From positions 2,604,001 to 2,668,000 of the forward strand of contig AP017375.1 of NCBI GenBank assembly GCA_002355455.1: a stretch of 64,000 bases of DNA, given 5' to 3'. Each line of letters begins with the position of its first letter. Within the stretch, counting starts at the first letter, position 1. Below are positions 8,621 through 15,956 of this stretch, piece after piece. Under the pieces are notes generated by a model. That model saw only the letters and a program-made list of their open reading frames with translations. It made no database searches and was not told where the DNA came from. The position numbers and the translations under genes were made by a program. Source of the DNA: Stanieria sp. NIES-3757. GTDB lineage: Bacteria; Cyanobacteriota; Cyanobacteriia; Cyanobacteriales; Xenococcaceae.

Positions 8621-9022
8621 ATGAAATTCAGATTTGTTTCTCTCAGCCTATTATCTTTTTCAGCTTTATTACCCTTCACTCCTTCCTTTACCCCTGCTGC
8701 TAAAGCTTGCCTAGTTTACGATGTGAATACTCAAGTTGCCATTCACGGTTCCAAAACTCCCGCTCAACAAGAAAATAATGTTACTACAGGCAGTGATAAT
8801 AACTGTTTTAACAACGTTGTCGGTGGTACTAATACTCAAGTTGGTATTGGTGGGGGTGAAGTACAACAAAGTCGTGATGCCGAATATTTTGTTGGTGGTG
8901 GCAATCAAAATAATACTGGTTTAACTACTCCTACAATTACCGTTACTCCTTCAACTCAAGTAGATGTTTACAGTCCCGCTCACGATCCTAATTTTCTCAA
9001 GGGTGTTACTGGTCAACAATAA
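8621..9022 (+). CDS. Small secreted protein with TQV repeats
   Basis: A 133-residue protein with a classical signal peptide: MKFRFVS, a Leu/Ser/Phe-rich core, and a likely cleavage after AAKA at about residue 29. The mature part is Asn/Gly/Gln/Thr-rich and holds three similar units, NTQVAIHG, NTQVGIGG and STQVDVYS, spaced by Asn-rich text. Two Cys residues may form a disulfide in the periplasm. I recognise no named family. The beta-strand-like repeats recall surface or fibre proteins, but this is only a resemblance. Start is an ATG with GTGAGGTT upstream. Confidence 0.65.
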   Translation: MKFRFVSLSLLSFSALLPFTPSFTPAAKACLVYDVNTQVAIHGSKTPAQQENNVTTGSDNNCFNNVVGGTNTQVGIGGGEVQQSRDAEYFVGGGNQNNTGLTTPTITVTPSTQVDVYSPAHDPNFLKGVTGQQ

Positions 9023-9209
9023 TAATTAGCAGTGATTATTATTGTTTATCAGATATATATTAAGTGCAGTCTCGATCTAGTTTGCCAGGCAAGTAAATAC
9101 CCTATTATGAAAAACATTTGTTATAACTTTTGCTCTAAAAAATTTGGTTGATGCTCAAGAGCGAAGCATAAGGGAACCTCTTGCTTGATTTAACCAAACT
9201 AACAGCTAG

Positions 9210-10301
9210 TTATTTTAAACTTTTACACTGAGCTTGAAAACGGAGAAAATGATCGCATAATACTAAAGCTACCATTGCTTCAACCATCGGTACAGCCCTG
9301 GGTAAAACACAAGGATCGTGTCTACCTTTGGCAGCTAAAACAGTTTCTTCTCCAGTTTTCGTTACAGTACGTTGTTCCTTACCAATAGTGGCAGTGGGTT
9401 TAAATGCAGCACGCAAAATAATATTTTCGCCATTGGAAATACCGCCTTGAATGCCTCCCGAAAGATTAGTTACCGTTCGAGTCTCACCTTGTTCGTCAAG
9501 ATAATATTCATCATTGTGTTCGCTACCTGTCATGGTTGTGCCAGCAAAACCCGAACCAATTTCAAATCCCTTAGTGGCAGGTAAAGACATCACAGCTTTA
9601 GCTAAATCTGCTTCTAATTTATCAAAGACTGGTTCACCTAAACCTTTGGGAACATTACGCGCTACACATTCAACTACACCGCCAAGGGAATCTTTGTCTC
9701 TTCTAGCGCGATCGATTAATTCGATCATTTTATCTGCATACTCAAGATTAGGACAACGAACGATATTACTTTCTACTTGTTCGAGGGTAACCGTATTACT
9801 ATCTACTTGAGCTTCTAAATCTTTGATGCGTTTAACATAAGCAATTACCTCTACACCTGCTACTGAGTCCAGGATTTTTTTTGCGATCGCACCTGCTGCG
9901 ACTCTCCCAATTGTTTCTCTGGCAGAAGATCTTCCCCCTCCTTGCCAATTACGAATACCATATTTAGCATCATAGGTAGCATCGGCATGGGAAGGACGAT
10001 ATTTAAACGCCATTTCATCGTAATCTTGAGAACGAGCGTCTTTATTTCTAACTAAAATTGCGATCGGTGTTCCTAAAGTTTTTCCTTCAAAGACACCAGA
10101 AACGATTTCACAGGTATCGCTTTCTTTTCTCGGTGTTGTAATTTTACTCTGTCCTGGTCGTCTACGATCCAAATCTACTTGAATTTCTGCTTCTGAAATC
10201 TCTAGTTGTGGTGGACAACCATCGATGACGACACCAACGCCACCACCATGCGATTCTCCAAAAGTTGTGATGCGAAATAGATGACCGAATGTGTTTCCCA
10301 T
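9210..10301 (-). CDS. aroC: Chorismate synthase
   Basis: AroC converts 5-enolpyruvylshikimate-3-phosphate to chorismate with reduced FMN, the last shikimate-pathway step. A full-length 363-residue protein. Signatures are [15 protein letters not shown] near the N-terminus, RRRPGQ, the [19 protein letters not shown] block, and GFEIGSGF with SNGENI. Start is the ATG at 10301 ([11 protein letters not shown]). It is monocistronic, and convergent with the small secreted protein gene. Confidence 0.97.
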   Translation of the reverse strand: MGNTFGHLFRITTFGESHGGGVGVVIDGCPPQLEISEAEIQVDLDRRRPGQSKITTPRKESDTCEIVSGVFEGKTLGTPIAILVRNKDARSQDYDEMAFKYRPSHADATYDAKYGIRNWQGGGRSSARETIGRVAAGAIAKKILDSVAGVEVIAYVKRIKDLEAQVDSNTVTLEQVESNIVRCPNLEYADKMIELIDRARRDKDSLGGVVECVARNVPKGLGEPVFDKLEADLAKAVMSLPATKGFEIGSGFAGTTMTGSEHNDEYYLDEQGETRTVTNLSGGIQGGISNGENIILRAAFKPTATIGKEQRTVTKTGEETVLAAKGRHDPCVLPRAVPMVEAMVALVLCDHFLRFQAQCKSLK

Positions 10302-10686
10302 GATTCAATAGCAAGAGCAAGCAATTCATAATTTTATCGTATTTCTAGCCCAGAGAAATTTTTGATCTTTACTCCAGCTAAAAAACTCTAGAAAATCAAT
10401 AATGGTAGAGAAATAAAAAATTTAGGCGAAATTTATTTGATATTTTTATTTATTTTGAGTAATTAAAAGCGAATAGTCTCAAAATTGTGTTATACCTATT
10501 AAGGTTTTATAAATTTGGCTTGTATTTGAGGCAGTGTAAATAATTTTACCCTGCAACTTCATCTTGAAAGAATACTGGAAGTAATCAACTCAAATCTTGA
10601 GCCAATTCTGCTACTAAATATTCTAGTTAGCAGTTTTTTTATGTGCCAAATTTTAGCAGAGTAATCAAAATAATTAAGAGCAATTC
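10302..10686 (+). promoter_or_regulatory. Long leader region of desA with a terminator-like hairpin
   Basis: This 385-base region holds no supported gene. Just before desA, CTGCTACTA (10608-10616) can pair, with one bulge, with TAGTTAGCAG (10624-10633), followed directly by seven T bases (10634-10640), ending about 46 bases before the ATG. That is the shape of an intrinsic terminator within the leader, so either a short upstream RNA ends here or desA is controlled by attenuation. Promoter hexamers were not identified with confidence. Confidence 0.4.
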
Positions 10687-11733
10687 ATGACAGCAACTAC
10701 CATCAAGGTTCAAATCAAACAGTCTCCTCAACTAGATAAAAAAATCAAATTAAGGGATATTATTAACACATTACCTAAAGAAGTTTTTGTTAAGAATTCA
10801 AAAAAAGCTTGGTCTAAATTAATCATAAATGTTCTTTTGGTGTGTTTAGGTTATTGGGGATTAGCAGTGTCTCCCTGGTTTGTTTTACCTTTGTTATGGA
10901 TTTTTGTAGGAACTGGTTTAACTGGCTTTTTTGTAATTGGTCATGATTGCGGTCATCGTTCTTTTTCTAATCGTAATTGGGTTAACGATTTAGTTGGTCA
11001 TCTGTTATTTTTACCTTTAATTTATCCTTATCACGCTTGGCGAATTCTTCATAATCATCATCACAAACACACCAATAAATTAAAAGTCGATAACGCTTGG
11101 GATCCTTTTACTTCAGAAGATTATGCTCAGTTTTCACCCCTAGTGCAGTGGTTTTATCGCAGATTACGAGGTTGGTTTTGGTGGGTAGGTTCAATTGCTC
11201 ATTGGGCTAGTTTGCATTTTAATTGGTGGCAATTTGAAGGCAAACAAAGACAACAAGTTCGTTTCTCCGTGTTGGTAGTGTTGTTAGGCGGTGGAATTTT
11301 CTTATCTACATTACTAATGGCTACTGGTATTTGGGGTTTAGTTAAATTTTGGTTATTACCTTGGCTGGTTTATCATTTTTGGATGAGTACTTTTACTATC
11401 GTTCATCACACTATGCCAGAAATTCCTTTTCAATCAGAATTAGAATGGCATGAAGCTTCCGCCCAACTTTGTGGAACTGTGCATTGTAAATATCCTTGGT
11501 GGGTAGAGTTTTTGTGTCATGACATTAATGTTCACATTCCCCATCATCTTTCTAGTGGAATTCCCTGGTACAACTTACGTCAAGCTCATCAAAGTCTGAA
11601 AGAGAATTGGGGTGATTATCTATACGAGTCTGAATTTTCTTGGTCTTTGATCAAAAAAGTTGCCGAACAATGTCATTTATATGACAAACAGAATAATTAT
11701 CGCACCTTCAAAACTTATCATCATTCTAACTAG
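10687..11733 (+). CDS. desA: Delta-12 (omega-6) acyl-lipid fatty acid desaturase
   Basis: DesA introduces the delta-12 double bond into membrane-lipid oleoyl chains (thylakoid and plasma membranes, electrons from ferredoxin). Three diiron histidine boxes are visible: GHDCGHRSF, HNHHHKHTN and HIPHHLS, with membrane segments between (WGLAVSPWFVLPLLWIFVG; later LSTLLMATGIWGLVKFWLL). Text such as WVNDLVGH, VDNAWDP and YHFWMSTFTIVHHT matches my recollection of DesA rather than DesB or DesC. Box 2 reads HNHHH. 348 residues, normal length. The family is cold-induced in cyanobacteria; the leader hairpin may be relevant. The ATG at 10687 follows AAGAG. Confidence 0.93.
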   Translation: MTATTIKVQIKQSPQLDKKIKLRDIINTLPKEVFVKNSKKAWSKLIINVLLVCLGYWGLAVSPWFVLPLLWIFVGTGLTGFFVIGHDCGHRSFSNRNWVNDLVGHLLFLPLIYPYHAWRILHNHHHKHTNKLKVDNAWDPFTSEDYAQFSPLVQWFYRRLRGWFWWVGSIAHWASLHFNWWQFEGKQRQQVRFSVLVVLLGGGIFLSTLLMATGIWGLVKFWLLPWLVYHFWMSTFTIVHHTMPEIPFQSELEWHEASAQLCGTVHCKYPWWVEFLCHDINVHIPHHLSSGIPWYNLRQAHQSLKENWGDYLYESEFSWSLIKKVAEQCHLYDKQNNYRTFKTYHHSN

Positions 11734-11743
11734 CGATCGCTCT

Positions 11744-11771
11744 GTAGGGATGTTTCAAAAAACTTCCCTAC
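11744..11771 (+). terminator. Hairpin after desA, possible terminator
   Basis: Arms GTAGGGA (11744-11750) and TCCCTAC (11765-11771) enclose a 14-base A-rich loop. The following bases are TTCAAAAATATTC, so the T tract is poor. It lies 10 bases after the desA stop. Confidence 0.35.
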
Positions 11772-11884
11772 TTCAAAAATATTCTTTTTTGGATTTTATA
11801 TAACTCTTCCAAAATACACTGCTAACTCTGGATGAATAGGATGAGCGTAGAAGATTTTTTTTTTGAAAGTCTTTGACAATTGTT

Positions 11885-13714
11885 TTACCAATCATCATCC
11901 AAGCGCAGGCTTTCTGCCTCTTCCTGTAATTCCCGAAAATAATCGCTTTGAGTGATTTTAGCTACTTCCTGCTCCCGCTTCTTTTGGTCAATCTCGATTT
12001 TTAATTCTTCTAACTGCCGTTTGATTTGTTCTTCTTTATACTTGCGTTCGGTGATATCTTGAATAATACCTTCGTAATACAATATTGTGCCAGTTGTATC
12101 GTAGACTGCTCTGGTATCTTCTTCTACCCAAATAATACTGCCATCTTGACGGTAAACTTGGTACTCCCAGTTATGAACTTTTCCATACTTATCTAAGTGG
12201 CGTTGAAATTCCTCCCTACCTTCGGGATTTACATATACTTGGCTACTTATTTCGGTGACGTTAGCAATCATTTCTTCTGGAGAATCATAGCCGTACATTC
12301 TAGCCATTGCCGGATTGACGCTGATGAAACGACCGTCTGGACTAGACTGAAAAATTCCTTCTAGAGCATTTTCAAAGATACTACGATAGTTTTCTTCGGT
12401 AATTCGCAAAGCCTCATTTTTTTCCTTCAAAAGATGAAATGAATTTTTGAGTTGATGAGACATACTGTTAAAGGAATTTGCCAACTTTTCGATTTCGATG
12501 ATGCGACTAGGTTGAACGTGCTGATCTAAGTTGCCTGCTGCAATATCTTCTGATGCTTGAGAAACTCGCATAATAGGATATGTAATCCAACGGGAAGTTA
12601 GAATGCCAAGGGCGATCGCGACTCCTAAGGCTCCCAGACTTAACCACAAAGTATTACGCTGACTAGCATTAATCTGTGCCATAAAATCCGCTTCGGGAAT
12701 GGTTAGAATTACCAGCCAATCTAGATTTCTATCCTGGAAAGGAACTACCTGAACGTATTGCCTCTCTCCATTGAGCTTAAAATCGAGTTGTTGCACAGAC
12801 TGAATTTGATTGAGGTTGCTAAATTGAGTGTTCAGATACTCTGCTGTCCCTCGAATATTTGCATTAGTACTGGTTGTAGCCAAAAGTCTTTCACTCTGTT
12901 CGCCACTTCCTGTAACCATCTGTTCTTGAGACGAGGTGGCGACCAATCTTCCCGATCGCTCTACAATAAAGGCAGTACCTGTCTTACCAATCTCCAGGTT
13001 TTGCAAAAAAATACTCAACTCTTGGGGTAAGAAAAAGTCAGTAGCACAGACTCCAATTAAAGTGCTTGTTTGATCGTAGACAGGAACACTTGCTGTAACC
13101 GTAGGAAACAGAGTGGAAAAAGAGAGATAGATTTCACTCCACACTTCCCCACCTGCTGCTTTTGCTGCTTCATACCAGGGGCGCGTGCGCGGATCGAAGG
13201 GTTTATCGAAAGTGCCAATTTGTTGCATTGTACGATCGCCTTGACTATCGAAGCCGAAACCCTGGCGAATAAAGTTTGTATCAGAATTGCTAAATTGCAA
13301 AATAACCTGCGTGGGATCTTGCTCAGAAAGCCTTCTCACGCCAAAGAACCCACCCTCCTCATCTCCACAATACATAAAGCTCAAGGTTGGATAACTCTGC
13401 ATTTGCTGCCAAAATAGATGTTCACCTCTGGGATTGCTGACATCAATATCTCCCCGAGCAAAGGCGGTGGCATTTAAGCGATTAATCGACTTAGGAATTT
13501 CAATATAAGAATCTAGTTTTTCTGTAATTCGATTGCTAAGTTCGGTGCGTAACTGACTGGCAACATCATTAATTGCCTTTTGTCCGCTACGGTAAGCAAT
13601 AAACCAAACCAAGCCAACAGCAGCAACTATTTGTAGAACGAAAGGAACAACCAATGTAGTTCGTAAGCGAAACTTGCGGAGAGAGCGATCGCTTAAATCT
13701 TTTGAAGTAATCAT
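11885..13714 (-). CDS. Cache-HAMP-PAS membrane sensor without catalytic output
   Basis: 609 residues. A membrane helix at about 20-41 is followed by an extracytoplasmic double-Cache sensor (about 45-345; FDPRTRPWYEAA is the typical Cache turn). A second helix at about 353-375 leads into HAMP (about 375-428) and one PAS domain (about 440-555, ending EGIIQDITERK). The protein then ends in a charged coiled-coil tail with ITQSDYFRELQEEAESLR. No histidine kinase, GGDEF, cyclase or phosphatase domain follows, so signalling must go through a partner. It is the last gene of a minus-strand run with a glutaminase (119 bases upstream) and a ParA-like ATPase. Cache domains usually bind amino acids or other small ligands; the ligand here is unknown. 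Confidence 0.88.
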   Translation of the reverse strand: MITSKDLSDRSLRKFRLRTTLVVPFVLQIVAAVGLVWFIAYRSGQKAINDVASQLRTELSNRITEKLDSYIEIPKSINRLNATAFARGDIDVSNPRGEHLFWQQMQSYPTLSFMYCGDEEGGFFGVRRLSEQDPTQVILQFSNSDTNFIRQGFGFDSQGDRTMQQIGTFDKPFDPRTRPWYEAAKAAGGEVWSEIYLSFSTLFPTVTASVPVYDQTSTLIGVCATDFFLPQELSIFLQNLEIGKTGTAFIVERSGRLVATSSQEQMVTGSGEQSERLLATTSTNANIRGTAEYLNTQFSNLNQIQSVQQLDFKLNGERQYVQVVPFQDRNLDWLVILTIPEADFMAQINASQRNTLWLSLGALGVAIALGILTSRWITYPIMRVSQASEDIAAGNLDQHVQPSRIIEIEKLANSFNSMSHQLKNSFHLLKEKNEALRITEENYRSIFENALEGIFQSSPDGRFISVNPAMARMYGYDSPEEMIANVTEISSQVYVNPEGREEFQRHLDKYGKVHNWEYQVYRQDGSIIWVEEDTRAVYDTTGTILYYEGIIQDITERKYKEEQIKRQLEELKIEIDQKKREQEVAKITQSDYFRELQEEAESLRLDDDW

Positions 13715-13771
13715 TATTAAATAAAGCTTATTTTTTTAATTAATTACGGAGCGTAGAAGCCGAGGGGTCGT

Positions 13772-13792
13772 GGGGCGAATCGAATTCGCCCC
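13772..13792. repeat. Perfect extragenic palindrome (AATTCG type, copy 1)
   Basis: GGGGCGAAT and ATTCGCCCC are perfect 9-bp arms around CGA. It lies between the glutaminase and the Cache-PAS gene, next to a related palindrome, and may cap or stabilise the transcript between the two genes. Confidence 0.6.
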
Positions 13793-13806
13793 CTAGAGAA
13801 CCCCGT

Positions 13807-13823
13807 CCCGAATTCAATTCGGG
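13807..13823. repeat. Perfect extragenic palindrome (AATTCG type, copy 2)
   Basis: CCCGAATT and AATTCGGG flank a single C. It shares the AATTCG core with the neighbour at 13772 and resembles the CGCCTGAATT palindrome inside ileS at 43162, so all three may be one dispersed repeat class. Confidence 0.6.
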
Positions 13824-13833
13824 GGATAGCTCC

Positions 13834-14862
13834 TTACCAGCCATCAACTAAATCATTGCCTTCAATCCATTCGTTTAAATCTCGCTCTGGTTTGGCGACG
13901 TTAAACAAATGCAAGCCAAAATCTCTAGCAAGATCTTCACAGACTTTGATACCCCGCACGCTATTTCCCTTGGCATCGAGGGGTGGTGAAAACGTTCCAA
14001 TGCCTAGCTTTCCAGGAACTAATGCTGTAATGCCACCACCTACACCACTTTTAGCAGGCATTCCTACTTTGTAAATCCATTCTCCCGAATAATCGTACAT
14101 ACCGCAGGTGAGCATAACGCTGATTACATCTTGCACATAACGCTCATCCAACGCTCTTTCTTGGGTAACTGGATTTACACCCCCATTGGCTAGAGTCGCT
14201 GCCATCATTCCCAGATCCCGAGCATTAACCATAATCGAACACTGTTGAAAATACAGGTCGAGGGTTTCTTCAATGCGATCGCCAATCATGCCAAAATTAA
14301 GCATTAAATAGGCGATCGCTCGGTTTCTATTGCCTGTTGCTTTTTCTGAAAGAAACACAGGTACGTTGATATCTAGTTCCCTTCCCGTATAGCGACGGAA
14401 CATATCTAAAACACGTTTAAGTCTTTCTGTAGCACTGTTGCCTCGAATCAGATCTGTAGTAGCGATCGCTCCTGCATTAACCATCGGATTATAGGGACGA
14501 TTGGTTTTTTCATCCAGAACAATAGAGTTAAAGGCTTCTCCCGTGGGTTCAACGCTTACTTTACTGTTGACATATTCCCTGCCACAATCTTCTAACGCCA
14601 AGCCATAAACAAAGGCTTTAGAAATCGACTGAATAGTAAACAGTTTGTCACAATCGCCTACTTCAAATTCCTGTCCTTTACTAGTAATTGCACAAATACC
14701 AAACCATTCGGGAGCAGCTAAAGCTAGTTCTGGGATGTAATCAGCCACTGCACCATCTGTAAGAGATTGATATTTTTCATGTAAGTCGATTAGATAGCTA
14801 CGAAAAGGAGAAGCAACTGCCTGAATGGAGTTAGTCAGAGAAGTCAAATCGTTGTTTGCCAT
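13834..14862 (-). CDS. glsA: Glutaminase (serine-dependent, GlsA type)
   Basis: Hydrolyses glutamine to glutamate and ammonia. It has the beta-lactamase-like fold of family I glutaminases, with the catalytic Ser-x-x-Lys in QSISKAF (about residue 79-85), YNPMVNAGAIA, and the glycine-rich KSGVGGGI. The 342-residue length is slightly long for the family but no extra domain is apparent. The gene starts with ATG at 14862, only 27 bases after the ParA-like gene ends, so the two are surely co-transcribed. Placement beside a Cache sensor suggests a link to amino-acid or nitrogen signalling; that is inference. Confidence 0.92.
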   Translation of the reverse strand: MANNDLTSLTNSIQAVASPFRSYLIDLHEKYQSLTDGAVADYIPELALAAPEWFGICAITSKGQEFEVGDCDKLFTIQSISKAFVYGLALEDCGREYVNSKVSVEPTGEAFNSIVLDEKTNRPYNPMVNAGAIATTDLIRGNSATERLKRVLDMFRRYTGRELDINVPVFLSEKATGNRNRAIAYLMLNFGMIGDRIEETLDLYFQQCSIMVNARDLGMMAATLANGGVNPVTQERALDERYVQDVISVMLTCGMYDYSGEWIYKVGMPAKSGVGGGITALVPGKLGIGTFSPPLDAKGNSVRGIKVCEDLARDFGLHLFNVAKPERDLNEWIEGNDLVDGW

Positions 14863-14889
14863 GAGCGTAGAATTATGAAATATTTTTGG

Positions 14890-15645
14890 TTAAGCAACAA
14901 TGTGTTGAGCTACTTTGCTAAATTCCTGACTTACAGGATGAGTGGGATATTTGACGCAAAAAACTCCTTCGCTGGCAAGCTGTACCAAATCTTCTGATAA
15001 AGGAAATATTCCCGCTACGGGTGCGGTATAGGTTTCCTCTACTTTTTGCCGTAATGCTTCTAAATTCATACTGCTCAAAACCTTATTTATCGCTAGCAGC
15101 ATCTTACGTACTTTTAATTGTCGCGCCACATCCACAGTTACTGCCGTACCTTGATAGTCTTGTTTATCGGGACGCAAAATCAAAATCAAGATGTGAGAAA
15201 TAGCGATTGACAGAAAAGTTTCTTTTGACAAACCTGGATGAGTATCGATGAATAAATAGTCTAGTTGCAAACCCTTGACTAACTTGCGAAAGCCATCATT
15301 GAGAAGTTTGACATCGTAGCCTTCTTTAAGAATTTTGGCAATGTTATCTGCTTTGAAACTAGAGGGTACTAAAAAAAGTTTGCCATTCCCTTCTATGCCT
15401 ACATTAGCACTGACATCGTAAGCAGCATCTTCCATTGCTGCTCGTCCCCAAAGATAATCATTAAGAGTTTTGTTAATATCGTCTGCTTCGAGACTAAAAA
15501 GCATATGAATACCAGGAGAAGGCAAATCAGTATCAACAATGCCGACTCGATTACCTTGCGAAGCAACAGTTGTTGCTAAGTTGGCAGTAAAATTAGATTT
15601 TCCTGTTCCGCCACGATAGGAATGAATAGAGATAACTTTAGGCAT
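14890..15645 (-). CDS. ParA/MinD-like P-loop ATPase
   Basis: 251 residues of the SIMIBI class. The deviant Walker A appears as YRGGTGKSNF at residues 9-18, where the usual signature Lys before Gly-Gly is Arg. Switch I is VDTDLPSPG and the Walker B-like segment LFIDTHPGLS. No C-terminal amphipathic helix typical of MinD is obvious, and there is no MinE or ParB neighbour, so a role in cell division or plasmid partition is unlikely. Such ATPases also act as regulatory or positioning switches. First gene of a three-gene unit with glsA and the Cache-PAS sensor. Confidence 0.85.
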   Translation of the reverse strand: MPKVISIHSYRGGTGKSNFTANLATTVASQGNRVGIVDTDLPSPGIHMLFSLEADDINKTLNDYLWGRAAMEDAAYDVSANVGIEGNGKLFLVPSSFKADNIAKILKEGYDVKLLNDGFRKLVKGLQLDYLFIDTHPGLSKETFLSIAISHILILILRPDKQDYQGTAVTVDVARQLKVRKMLLAINKVLSSMNLEALRQKVEETYTAPVAGIFPLSEDLVQLASEGVFCVKYPTHPVSQEFSKVAQHIVA

Positions 15646-15956
15646 TTCGTATATTTAGATACTAAAAATTATTTTTGCTATTTGTAAATTAAGTGTAAAG
15701 TATACAGCATTATCGCTTTAATAATAACCAAAAAAATTAGCGTTAATTAAAGTAAAAAAACGCTATTTTGTCATGAATTAATGACAGTTTTTAACTAGTG
15801 TAGGGTAGCAGAAATAAGGAAATAATCCCCTAGTTAAGTAGCTCGGCGCAAATAAGGCTAACTGACTAAAATCGTCATCATTTGTATTTTGCAATATAGT
15901 TTGGTTTATTCTGACTGACTTACTTAAATAGAAGATTAAATAGTAAAGAAATCACG
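15646..15956. other. Intergenic gap between the FAAL gene and the ParA-like operon
   Basis: Contains the terminator at 15731-15765 and presumably the promoter of the ParA-like operon in 15646-15728 (AT-rich, with a TATACA-like element read on the minus strand). No reading frame is supported. Confidence 0.4.
15731..15765 (-). terminator. Terminator downstream of the fatty-acyl-AMP ligase gene
   Basis: Read on the minus strand, TAGCGTT and AACGCTA (plus-strand 15759-15765 and 15738-15744) enclose a 14-base loop and run into ATTTTTTT (15731-15737). It lies about 190 bases after the ligase stop and would separate it from the ParA-like operon. The plus-strand reading also has TTTT, so it could work both ways. 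Confidence 0.6.

Noticed and set aside
8711-8924. Overlapping frames on both strands in the small secreted protein gene
   Set aside because: The forward frame with signal peptide explains the region; others lack start signals and are shadows caused by the Asn/Gly-rich codons.
11848-11862. T run near 11850 as a plus-strand terminator
   Set aside because: No stem precedes the T run closely enough.
12758-13417. Plus-strand frames opposite the Cache-PAS gene
   Set aside because: No ribosome-binding sites and no recognisable products; they are antisense to a well-supported domain protein.
13715-13833. Promoter for the Cache-PAS gene in the hairpin gap
   Set aside because: The two palindromes occupy most of the gap and no hexamer pair is visible; co-transcription with glsA is more likely.
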